Shown: piece after piece, positions 24,613 to 32,574 of the stretch | How positions within the stretch are numbered: position 1 is the first letter of the stretch | Layout of the letters: every line of letters begins with the position of its first letter | Source of the DNA: Rubritalea marina DSM 17716 | GTDB taxonomy: Bacteria; Verrucomicrobiota; Verrucomicrobiia; Verrucomicrobiales; Akkermansiaceae | Assembly: GCF_000378105.1 (NCBI RefSeq) | Contig: NZ_KB899253.1 | Location: forward strand, 1 to 64,000 | Reading direction: 5' to 3' | Length of the DNA: 64,000 nucleotides | The notes under the pieces: model-generated | The model's input: only the letters and a program-made list of their open reading frames with translations | What the model was told of the DNA's origin: nothing | Databases searched by the model: none | Translations under genes and position numbers: made by a program

Positions 24613-25695
24613 ATGACAACAACCCAACTCGCTGACGCTTCCATCACTCTAAACTCCGATGCTGCTGAGCAAATTATTGCTAGCAAGCGCGTGATCAATG
24701 GCACCACCCCAACTGGCTTTGGACTCGCCCCACTCAAGTACAAGTGGGCCTACGAGATCTACAAAAACATGCGTGCCAACCACTGGGAGCCAGAAGACAT
24801 CACCATGCAGAAAGATGTCGAGCAATGGCGCAGCGATGAAGTGTCCGACGTCGAGCGTTGGATCATCAAGATGGGCATTGGCTACTTCTCAGCCGCCGAA
24901 GGGATCGTTGGCGACAACGTGATCCACGTGATTCGTGAGCTCGTTTCAGCACCAGAGCTCAACCTCGTATTCCGCCGCCACGGCCACGAAGAAAACATCC
25001 ACGCCGACTCACTCGTCTACATGGTTTCTTCCCTAGGCATCAATCCACACGAATGTGAGGCGATGCTCGAAGACATCCCAACGATCAAGGACAAGACCAA
25101 CTTCGTGGTGAGCAATAGCCGTGGCCTCCGCCGCGACATGGACATGACCAAGCTCGAGAACAAGCAAGCGCTCGCGCGCAACATCTTCATGTTCGGCCAA
25201 GTCATGGAAGGCACCCAGTTCTACGGCCTCTTCGGCATGATCCTCAGCCTCTACCGCCAGAACAAATTCCCTGGGATCGGCCAGATGTTCCGCTACACCC
25301 TGCGTGACGAATCGAACCACATCGAACTGCTGCGCAACCTCCTCATGGATCTCATCGACGAGAACCCAGAGATCTGGACCGCCGAATTCCAAGAAGACCT
25401 CCGCGCCACCATGGCCGAAGGGATCCGCCTCGAAAAAGCCTTCATCCGCGATTGCCTTCCAGTGGCCGCTGTGGGACTCAATATGGCTGAGTTCGAGCAA
25501 TACATCGATTTCATTGCTGACCGCCGCCTCACATCCTGTGGACTCGCTCCATTGGTCGAGGGTGGAACCTCAAACCCATTCCCATGGCTCGCCGAGATGA
25601 TGGACATCAAGAAGGAACAAAACTTCTTCGAAGGCCGAGTCACCGAATACCAAAAAGCTTCGGCACTAGGAGAGATCGACGATGACGATCTCTAG
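24613..25695 (+). CDS. nrdB: Class Ic ribonucleotide reductase small subunit R2
   Basis: The protein has 360 residues. All six ligands of Chlamydia-type R2 are present: Glu96 (SAAEGIVG), Glu127 and His130 (HEENIH), Glu199 (QVMEGTQFY), Glu233 and His236 (RDESNH). The radical Tyr of class Ia is Leu134 here. Phe or Leu at this place marks class Ic, where a Mn/Fe centre replaces the tyrosyl radical. LKYKWAYEIY, FFEGRVTEYQKAS and NPEIW are shared with chlamydial R2. The tail EIDDDDL is the R1-docking peptide. With NrdA it reduces ribonucleotides for DNA synthesis in air. The ATG at 24613 was chosen because upstream in-frame sequence is part of the repeat element. Confidence 0.92.
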   Translation: MTTTQLADASITLNSDAAEQIIASKRVINGTTPTGFGLAPLKYKWAYEIYKNMRANHWEPEDITMQKDVEQWRSDEVSDVERWIIKMGIGYFSAAEGIVGDNVIHVIRELVSAPELNLVFRRHGHEENIHADSLVYMVSSLGINPHECEAMLEDIPTIKDKTNFVVSNSRGLRRDMDMTKLENKQALARNIFMFGQVMEGTQFYGLFGMILSLYRQNKFPGIGQMFRYTLRDESNHIELLRNLLMDLIDENPEIWTAEFQEDLRATMAEGIRLEKAFIRDCLPVAAVGLNMAEFEQYIDFIADRRLTSCGLAPLVEGGTSNPFPWLAEMMDIKKEQNFFEGRVTEYQKASALGEIDDDDL

Positions 25696-25708
25696 CGCAG
25701 CTAGAGCG

Positions 25709-25784
25709 AGTGATACGTGTGAAGTGTGGAGTGCGAAGTTCCAACTAGCCTGCACTTATGACTTCACACTCCTAACTCATCACT
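25709..25784. repeat. MITE-like inverted-repeat element 2, directly after nrdB
   Basis: A 76-bp element has AGTGAT at its left end and ATCACT at its right end. Its inner repeats (GTGTGAAGTGTGGAGTG and the complement of GAGTGTGAAGT) match element 1. As in element 1, a hairpin (CTCTAGC-gca-GCTAGAG) holding the stop codon of the R2 gene precedes it. The next gene starts 6 bases after its right end. Confidence 0.55.
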
Positions 25785-25790
25785 AAGCGA

Positions 25791-26189
25791 ATGATTAAAA
25801 CCTTTGAAGATTTAGACGTATGGAAACGCAGCTGCCAGATGGCAGTGGACGTTTACAGCGTGCTTCAAGACTCAAAGGATTATGGACTAAAAGACCAAAT
25901 GCAGCGCGCAGCTGTATCGATAGCATCAAATATAGCAGAAGGTTCTGACCGTGGGAGTACAGCGGAGTATATCCGTTTTCTCCGCTACAGCAAGGCATCC
26001 TGCGCTGAGCTTCGAACTCAGTTATACATAGCCCAAAGAATTCGGAAAAACTCCAATCAAGAAAGCCTCCAGAACGGCACTGAGTTAATTCAAGAAAGCA
26101 AAGAGATCTCTGCCATGTTGCAGGCTCTGATTAATACACTAGAACAAAAAACCAAAACCCCAACGAACCCAAAAACCTCGAACCAGTAG
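25791..26189 (+). CDS. Four-helix-bundle protein (23S rRNA intervening-sequence protein family)
   Basis: This 132-residue protein shows the family pattern [21 protein letters not shown], then [45 protein letters not shown], four amphipathic helices without catalytic residues. Relatives are encoded in intervening sequences of 23S rRNA genes, beside diversity-generating retroelements (Avd) and as isolated genes of unknown function. Here it lies between nrdB and nrdA, flanked by the MITE-like element 2 and by a 61-bp direct repeat whose first copy covers its last codons. An inserted passenger gene seems more likely than a reductase component. Confidence 0.82.
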   Translation: MIKTFEDLDVWKRSCQMAVDVYSVLQDSKDYGLKDQMQRAAVSIASNIAEGSDRGSTAEYIRFLRYSKASCAELRTQLYIAQRIRKNSNQESLQNGTELIQESKEISAMLQALINTLEQKTKTPTNPKTSNQ

Positions 26190-26315
26190 TTTCAGAAGTC
26201 CAGCACTTCACACTCCTCACTTCACAGATACAAGTTTGTCTTAAACCTCCAACTAACCCAAAAACCTCGAATCAGTAGTTTCAGAAGTCCAGCACTTCAC
26301 ACTCCTCACTTCACA
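26166..26315. repeat. 61-bp direct repeat, two copies 89 bp apart
   Basis: 26166-26226 and 26255-26315 are the same 61-bp sequence with one obvious difference (C versus T in CTCGAACCAG/CTCGAATCAG). Both contain CAGTAGTTTCAGAAGTCC and then CTTCACACTCCTCACTTCAC, the same low-complexity text as in the MITE-like elements. The first copy includes the stop codon of the four-helix-bundle gene; the second ends 17 bases before nrdA. Confidence 0.85.
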
Positions 26316-26332
26316 CTTATCCCTTTCCTACC

Positions 26333-29300
26333 ATGTACCGTAACCTCACTCTCGAAGAAGATGTCGCACTGAAAAATGTTGTGACCCGTCCACGCTCAGA
26401 AAAGCCTGACTTTGCTTGGCGCGAGCAAGTCAATAGCAGCAATAAGAGCGTGCCACAGGTGATTGTGGTCAATGGCAAGTCTGAGTCTGAGCTCTCGCTC
26501 GAAGACGTGGCTGATACCATCGGTGGTGCCCTCACCGACCTCCTCTTGGCGCGTCAGGCAGAGGAAGCCAACATCTTCAACGACGAGAACCGTCACTTTG
26601 TTTCCAACGTCGCCCACAATGTGGCCGAGTCGCTCATCGAGCAAGTCACTGACGGTGGCCAGCTCAAGCTCACCAAGAACGACCTCTTCCTCCTCATCGA
26701 GAAGGCGCTGATCGAGAATGACGCCCACGACGTGGCGAAGTCTCTGGTCTTCAACCGTTCGCTTGCCGACAAAGGTTCCATCGAGGTTTCTAGCATTTCC
26801 AACGAGCCATTCACTGTGCGCCTGATCCGCCGCAATGGCAATGTGGTGCCATGGTCTGAGACCAAGATCGAGAACGCAGTGCGCCAGGCATTCCTCACCA
26901 TGAAGGCAGATGCCGCACCAGCAGCACCAGTCGCTCACGCCGTCACCGAGCGCGTGCGCAAGGAAGAGAAAGCCTTCATCCACATCGAAGACGTTCAAGA
27001 CATCGTTCAGGAAGAACTCATGCGCGCCGGTCACTTCAAGATCGCCGCTCACTACGTGCTCTATCGTGCCGAGCGTGCTGCCACTCGTTCAGAAGAAGAT
27101 TCCCTTCCAGTCGAAGACCCGCAGCAGGATTCCATGGTCGTGGTCACCACCGATGATGGCAACTCGATCTTCTGGGATGGCACCGAGCTCAAGAAGCGTA
27201 TCCAGTTCGCCTCCATCGGCCTCAACCTCAACCTCAGCGAAGCCGACATCGAGCGCGAACTCCGTCGTTCCATCGGCACTGAGATCACCCAAGAAGGTCT
27301 AAAGACCACCGTCATTCTCAATGCCAAGACATTGATCGAGCAAGACGCAGACTTCTCGCTCTTCGCCGGTCGTATCCTTCTTTCCTACATCTACGAGGAA
27401 GTGCTCGACTGGAATATCCTTAACGACGGCATCGAAGGCCTCAAGGCCGCCCACGTCACCTCCTTCAAGAAGCACCTCAAACACGGCGTAGAGATCAAGC
27501 GCTACAGCGCAGAGATCCTCGACGGTCGTTACGACCTCGACACCCTTGCCGAAGCGCTCGACCCAACAGCCGATCTCGACTTCGACTTCCTCGGCATTCA
27601 AACACTCTACGATCGCTACCTCGTGATCGACAAGACAGGGGACAAGCAACGCCGCCTCGAAGTACCACAGTTCTTCTGGATGCGTGTCTCCATGGGCCTC
27701 TTCAAGGAAGATGGCGAGAACAAGCAAGATTGGTGTATCCGCCTCTACAACCTCTACAAAGGTCGTCGCTTCTGTTCCTCCACTCCAACACTCTTCAACT
27801 CTGGCACACTCCACAGCCAGCTTTCCTCCTGCTACCTCTACAAGGTGGACGACTCGATCGAATCCATCATGCAGCGCGGCATCGCCGACAATGCCTACCT
27901 CTCCAAGTGGGCTGGCGGACTCGGTGGTTCATGGACTGCCGTCCGCGGTACCGGTGGTTACATCCAGGGCACCAATGGTGAATCCCAGGGTGTCATCCCA
28001 TTCCTCAAGCTCCACAACGACCAACTTGTGGCAGTGAACCAAGGTGGTAAGCGTCGCGGCTCCGGCTGTGCTTACCTTGAGACTTGGCACAACGACATGG
28101 AAGACTTCCTTGAGCTGCGCAAGAACACCGGTGACGAGCGTCGCCGTTGCCACGACATGAACACCGCCAACTGGATTCCGGATCTCTTCATGAAGCGCAT
28201 GGAAGCGCGCCAGGACTGGACACTCTTCCGCGCCAATGAAACTCCTGACCTCCATGACCTCTACGGTAAAGCCTTCGAGCGTCGCTACGAGGAATACGAA
28301 GTAATGGCAGCAGAAGGTAAGATCTGGTCGCAGAAGCAACCAGCGATCGAGATGTGGAAGAAGATGCTCAAGATGATCTTCGAGACCGGCCACCCATGGA
28401 TCACCTTCAAGGACCCGTGCAACCTCCGTTCACCACAAGACCACGCTGGCGTCATCCACTCGTCCAACCTCTGTACCGAGATCACCCTCAACACCTCCGA
28501 CGAAGAAACTGCGGTGTGTAACCTCGGCTCCGTCGTGCTCGATAACCACATCCGCGAAGATGGATCGCTCGACCACGACATGCTCAAGGAAACCATCACC
28601 GTGGCCATCCGTGCGCTCGACAACGTCATCGACATCAACTTCTACCCAACAGAAGCTGCCAAGACCGCGAACTCCCGCCACCGTCCGATCGGTATGGGGG
28701 TCATGGGACTCCAGAATGCACTCTACAAGAAGAACCTCGCCTTTGCCTCAGACGCAGCGGTCGAGTTTAACGACGAGATGATGGAAGCCATCGCATACTA
28801 CGCCTATGGCGCATCCTCGGATGTTGCAGCAGAGCGTGGCACCTATTCATCCTACAAGGGATCCAAGTGGGATCGCGGCCTCATGCCTCAGGACACCGTC
28901 CAGCTCCTCGAAGACGAGCGCGGCGTGAAGATCGATGTGCCACGTGGCAACAAGATGGACTGGACACCAGTGCGCGAGAAAATTGCCAAGCACGGCATGC
29001 GCAACTCCAACGTGCTTGCCATCGCGCCGACAGCCACCATCTCCAACATCATGGGCACCACCCCGTGTATCGAGCCGAACTACAAGAACCTCTTCGTGAA
29101 GTCCAACCTCTCCGGTGACTTCCTCGTGCTCAACCGCCAGCTCGTGGGCGACCTCAAGAAGGAAGGCCTCTGGAACCGCGAAATGCTCGACCAACTCAAG
29201 TACTTCGATGGCGAGCTCGACGAGATCGCTGAGATCCCAGACCACATCAAGCAAAAGCACCGCACCGTATTCGGCGTCCCATACCAGGCCGTCATCGATG

Positions 29301-29623
29301 CCGCTGCCCGCCGCCAGAAGTGGATCGACCAATCCCAATCGGTCAACCTCTTCCTCGCCACACCAGACATCAAGACGCTCTCACACATGTACCGTCGCGC
29401 CTGGTCCACCGGCCTCAAGACCACCTACTACCTCCGCACACTCGGTGCCTCAAATATTGAGAAATCCACCATCGACGTGAAGAAGGAAACCCGTGGCGTA
29501 GCCGCCGGTACAGCAGGTGCCGCCGCAGCCGCCGCTCCGAAAAAGCAATACACCGCCGCCGAGGTCCAAGCATGTTCCCTCGAAGCCATGATGAATGGTG
29601 AAGAATGTGAGGCTTGTCAGTAG
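26333..29623 (+). CDS. nrdA: Ribonucleotide reductase large subunit R1 with three ATP-cone regions
   Basis: The protein has 1096 residues, much longer than E. coli NrdA. The first 375 residues contain three stretches of ATP-cone character: about 41-150 (ending DLFLLIEKALIENDAHDVAKSLV), 161-256 (FTVRLIRRNGNVVPWSETKIENAV ... HYVLYRAERAA) and 270-375. The catalytic barrel has the redox pair Cys500 (SSCYLY) and Cys729 (AVCNLG), and the NLCTEI active-site loop with Cys714 and Glu716. The tail CEACQ supplies Cys1092 and Cys1095 for re-reduction. Chlamydial R1 has a similar long N terminus, matching the class Ic R2. ATP cones usually set overall activity by ATP/dATP. Confidence 0.93.
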   Translation: MYRNLTLEEDVALKNVVTRPRSEKPDFAWREQVNSSNKSVPQVIVVNGKSESELSLEDVADTIGGALTDLLLARQAEEANIFNDENRHFVSNVAHNVAESLIEQVTDGGQLKLTKNDLFLLIEKALIENDAHDVAKSLVFNRSLADKGSIEVSSISNEPFTVRLIRRNGNVVPWSETKIENAVRQAFLTMKADAAPAAPVAHAVTERVRKEEKAFIHIEDVQDIVQEELMRAGHFKIAAHYVLYRAERAATRSEEDSLPVEDPQQDSMVVVTTDDGNSIFWDGTELKKRIQFASIGLNLNLSEADIERELRRSIGTEITQEGLKTTVILNAKTLIEQDADFSLFAGRILLSYIYEEVLDWNILNDGIEGLKAAHVTSFKKHLKHGVEIKRYSAEILDGRYDLDTLAEALDPTADLDFDFLGIQTLYDRYLVIDKTGDKQRRLEVPQFFWMRVSMGLFKEDGENKQDWCIRLYNLYKGRRFCSSTPTLFNSGTLHSQLSSCYLYKVDDSIESIMQRGIADNAYLSKWAGGLGGSWTAVRGTGGYIQGTNGESQGVIPFLKLHNDQLVAVNQGGKRRGSGCAYLETWHNDMEDFLELRKNTGDERRRCHDMNTANWIPDLFMKRMEARQDWTLFRANETPDLHDLYGKAFERRYEEYEVMAAEGKIWSQKQPAIEMWKKMLKMIFETGHPWITFKDPCNLRSPQDHAGVIHSSNLCTEITLNTSDEETAVCNLGSVVLDNHIREDGSLDHDMLKETITVAIRALDNVIDINFYPTEAAKTANSRHRPIGMGVMGLQNALYKKNLAFASDAAVEFNDEMMEAIAYYAYGASSDVAAERGTYSSYKGSKWDRGLMPQDTVQLLEDERGVKIDVPRGNKMDWTPVREKIAKHGMRNSNVLAIAPTATISNIMGTTPCIEPNYKNLFVKSNLSGDFLVLNRQLVGDLKKEGLWNREMLDQLKYFDGELDEIAEIPDHIKQKHRTVFGVPYQAVIDAAARRQKWIDQSQSVNLFLATPDIKTLSHMYRRAWSTGLKTTYYLRTLGASNIEKSTIDVKKETRGVAAGTAGAAAAAAPKKQYTAAEVQACSLEAMMNGEECEACQ

Positions 29624-29781
29624 TTCTAAGACTCGATGACCGAGCCCTTCGGAACCTTGCGTGAAGAAGGGTGGAGAGTGCGAAGCTTGTCAGTAATATT
29701 TAAAGTAAAGCCTCTTCTGTTTACTATAGGGGCGAGCTTTCAATGTGAAAATTAAAGAGGTCTTTAGGGCTCAACCAAGGA

Positions 29782-31200
29782 ATGATGGAACAGTTGGTAG
29801 AAAGTTTTGATATGGGCAAATATGAGCACATAAATAGTGAACAGAAGAAAGCTTGGGATAGAATTGTTGGGCTAGAAAAACGAGTGGATTCGGTTGTAGA
29901 AGACTGGGAGACTGTCCTTAAAAATCCAGAGCATACGGCTAAAAACGACGCGGCCACAACTAAAGGATACAGGACTCGGGGGAAAAAAGCATTAGAAGAG
30001 CTACAATCTACTAAACAGGAAGTTGAAGGCCTGAAGCTTGGTATGGAGGATCTTTATACCCATTACGATGCAAGTAAAGGGATCGCTAGCCAGGCTGTTG
30101 AGGATTTAAAAGCATCTAAGCTAAAACTAGATGAGAAGATAGGTGAGCTTCAGGACTATATCGAAGGGTTTGATTCCGTTATTGAAGAGCATCCTGATAT
30201 AGAGCAAGAGATTAAAGGGTTGGCTGGAAAGGTTTCTGAAGGGAACGAGTTGCTCACTAAGGCCTCTAATACTCACAAATCAATACTTAGGCGCAAGGAG
30301 GAAGTCGATGAGGCGTATTTCGATATTTATGGATACGAAGACGAGGATGAGCTAGGTCAGACTATATTGGTGGAGGGGAAGAAAGATCGGCTTGAAAAAA
30401 GTTTTAACGATCTGACGCACAAAGCTGAGTCGATCGAAAAGCAGCAAACGCAGCAAATAGAATCTATTGATATAAAGTTTAAGGAGAAGGCTGATGCTTG
30501 GAAGGGAATTGTGGACGAACTTTCTAAGCAAGTGAAGGATCTGATGCCTGAAGCGCTTACCAAGGGGCTCAGTGCCGCATATTCTAAAAAGAAAACGGAT
30601 GAAGAAGCTACCTTGATCAAGCACGAAGGGGCATTTGTAAAGTCCATAAGGTCAGCTGTAGGAGTTTCTCTTATTCCTTTCTCATTAGGTGTTTATATGC
30701 TTTTTAATGGTAATAGCTTAGATGATGTGATTTTGAAGGCTCCAAGTTTAGCTTCTTCAGTTTTGCCAATTTATATTCCGATTATTTGGATGGCTTATTC
30801 CGCAGATAAAAAAGCTAAGCTATCTAAGCGTCTGATTGAAGAGTACACTCACAAGGAAGTATTGAGTAAAACCTATGAAGGGTTATCGACTCAAGTTAAT
30901 GCCTTGCCTGATGAAGAAGTGAGTGCGGAGCTTCGGGTTAAATTGTTAACTAATGTTCTTAATATTAGTGGTGAGAATCCAGGTAAGTTGATATCTGATT
31001 ATAATAAATCGGATCACCCTGTTATAGACGTTCTTGAACAGAGTACTAAATTGACCGAGTCGTTCGAAAAGTTACAAAGTATTCCAGGTATAGGAAAGCT
31101 AGCTGAGAGGCTAATTAAGCGTTCAGAGGATGATATTGAAAAAACCGCACAAAAAGCTTCTAAAGGTTTAGATCAGTTGGATGAGAGTGAGATTGCATGA
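29782..31200 (+). CDS. Large coiled-coil membrane protein of unknown function
   Basis: I do not recognise this 472-residue protein. Residues 15-285 are almost wholly charged heptad-rich helix (EKRVDSVVEDWETVL, LEELQSTKQEVEGLKLGMEDL, KLKLDEKIGELQDYIEGF). Two hydrophobic segments near 292-310 and 322-341 form a hairpin in the membrane. The C-terminal 130 residues are again helical and charged. There is no signal peptide or nucleotide-binding motif. Codons and bases are clearly more AT-rich than in the nrd genes before it, which suggests transfer. Large cytoplasmic coiled coils with a membrane hairpin occur in some phage-defence proteins, but nothing here proves that role. Confidence 0.7.
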   Translation: MMEQLVESFDMGKYEHINSEQKKAWDRIVGLEKRVDSVVEDWETVLKNPEHTAKNDAATTKGYRTRGKKALEELQSTKQEVEGLKLGMEDLYTHYDASKGIASQAVEDLKASKLKLDEKIGELQDYIEGFDSVIEEHPDIEQEIKGLAGKVSEGNELLTKASNTHKSILRRKEEVDEAYFDIYGYEDEDELGQTILVEGKKDRLEKSFNDLTHKAESIEKQQTQQIESIDIKFKEKADAWKGIVDELSKQVKDLMPEALTKGLSAAYSKKKTDEEATLIKHEGAFVKSIRSAVGVSLIPFSLGVYMLFNGNSLDDVILKAPSLASSVLPIYIPIIWMAYSADKKAKLSKRLIEEYTHKEVLSKTYEGLSTQVNALPDEEVSAELRVKLLTNVLNISGENPGKLISDYNKSDHPVIDVLEQSTKLTESFEKLQSIPGIGKLAERLIKRSEDDIEKTAQKASKGLDQLDESEIA

Positions 31201-31257
31201 GATACATGGTGACATTCGTATTCTAAATATAATTCCTAATAGTAGAAGACCACTTTA

Positions 31258-31647
31258 ATGAAGTTGTATAAGTTTCGTGATGAAACGCAGATGCAGTTTG
31301 GGTTTGATGTTATTTTTGAGAGAAGGTTTTTTTGCGCAGATTGGCGATTCTTGAATGATCCAACTGAGGGGCTTTTTACACATTCCCACTATACTGACGA
31401 TGATCTTTACAAACTACATGGTGACAGGCTTGGTATAAGGGGGGATATCGCTTCAATGTGCAAACATGGTGCTAGGCATACGAGATGTGAAGCTCTGCGA
31501 TGCCCAATTTTCTCTCCTTTGGGATCTTATAACGCATCAACCTCGCTGGACGACTGGGGACAGTCGTCCCTGCCTAGAGAGCATGGTGGTGCGGTGTGTC
31601 GAGATGATGAAATTCGACAGACACTCTGTGGTGTAACACATGAATAA
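31258..31647 (+). pseudogene. Truncated DUF2971-like gene
   Basis: The first 45 residues (MKLYKFRDETQMQFGFDVIFERRFFCADWRFLNDPTEGLF) have the pattern of DUF2971 proteins, which start with a KYR/KFR motif and carry an NDPxEG stretch. Normal members are about 250 residues or more. After about residue 65 the frame loses family character and ends at 129 residues. DNA after the stop repeats part of this gene in degraded form (31974-32021 against 31411-31458). It looks like a decayed or rearranged copy. It follows the coiled-coil gene by 57 bases. Confidence 0.55.
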
Positions 31648-32145
31648 AATACGTATTGATGACTCTTATGCTTGGTGGCTGGCTCAAGGTCGCTTATTCT
31701 TGCAATCAATTAATACCTAAGCTCATGAAGCTCTTCGAATACCACATATGACCAAGTTGTCTAATCATCGGTGCGATGGTTGTTTTCTTTGTCGTTAAAA
31801 AAATTTACGACTTTTTCACTGGTGGTGGCTGATGTGACAAAGAATGAGTAGTTACTCATTTTTCAAGTATGACATTCGGCTGTGCACACATGGTACCATG
31901 CTAACGAGATGTCACTACATCTAAGATCTCAGCCCTCGATCAGCCCCCTTTTGAATGTAGCTTAGCCGTCTTAAAACTACATGGTGGCAGGCACGGTATG
32001 AGGGGAACTATCGCTTTAATGAAAATCCCACGGGTATGCACAGTGGTCGGTTCAACATGACGGTAAGCTCCAACGTGCCCACGAGCATCCTAGGTTTCGC
32101 AGAGCATTCCGGTGGAAAGGTGGTAATTAGATTCTTGACTGGATT
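31648..32145. other. Gene-poor remnant region with degraded duplication and a perfect hairpin
   Basis: 31974-32021 aligns without gaps to 31411-31458 (40 of 48 bases). A palindrome AATGAGTA-gt-TACTCATT (31843-31860) followed by T residues could terminate transcription. A tiny frame near 31774 encodes VVFFVVKKIYDFFTGGG, perhaps the end of a lost membrane protein. No intact gene is visible. Confidence 0.5.
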
Positions 32146-32165
32146 CTAGTCTGTTTGCGATAAGC
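32146..32165 (+). repeat. 20-bp repeat, copy 1 of 3
   Basis: CTAGTCTGTTTGCGATAAGC lies 4 bases before the start codon of the small membrane protein gene. Related copies are at 32411-32425 (CTAGTCTGTCTGCGA), just after that gene, and at 53595-53614. Confidence 0.7.
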
Positions 32166-32169
32166 TTCT

Positions 32170-32391
32170 ATGATCGAAGAAATTGTGACACCACTAGTGA
32201 ATGTGGTATTACGTGCCATGGGATGGATTTTTTTCGAGGTTCTAGTACAATTTATCATTGCGTGGCCCGGCAAAATTCTCTGCAGATTATTTGGAAAGAA
32301 TGTTGATATCGACAGCGGTTCCGCACTTGTAGTTGGTATCATATTTTGGATTGGCTTCTTTGCCGTCGTTTACACTATGTTGCGCCAATAA
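32170..32391 (+). CDS. Small membrane protein, 73 aa
   Basis: I do not recognise the family. Two hydrophobic helices (about 8-35 with PLVNVVLRAMGWIFFEVLVQFIIAWP, and 50-70 with ALVVGIIFWIGFFAVVY) are joined by a short basic loop (GKILCRLFGKN). Related-looking short proteins occur as accessory genes. The gene is framed by two direct copies of a CTAGTCTGTCTGCGA repeat, which suggests it moves or duplicates as a small unit. Confidence 0.5.
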   Translation: MIEEIVTPLVNVVLRAMGWIFFEVLVQFIIAWPGKILCRLFGKNVDIDSGSALVVGIIFWIGFFAVVYTMLRQ

Positions 32392-32410
32392 ATGTATACC
32401 CATGATGAAG

Positions 32411-32425
32411 CTAGTCTGTCTGCGA
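32411..32425 (+). repeat. 20-bp repeat, copy 2 of 3 (15 bases conserved)
   Basis: CTAGTCTGTCTGCGA follows the small membrane protein gene by 19 bases. After this the sequence diverges from copies 1 and 3. Confidence 0.6.
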
Positions 32426-32457
32426 GAAGGATAAATGCTGCGGTGTGAAGTCATGTG

Positions 32458-32482
32458 CTTGGCTGACGTATCTCCAGCCAAG
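32458..32482. other. Hairpin between the small membrane protein and the prohibitin-like gene
   Basis: CTTGGCTG at 32458-32465 pairs perfectly with CAGCCAAG at 32475-32482. No T tract follows, so it may be structural rather than a terminator. Confidence 0.4.
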
Positions 32483-32574
32483 CGCTGGCAACTAGTGTTG
32501 GAGGGCGGTTGTACAAGAATTAGAAGGTTTAGTAGTCGACCTTAGAGTGCTTACTGTGGATGGTGTCTCTAACC

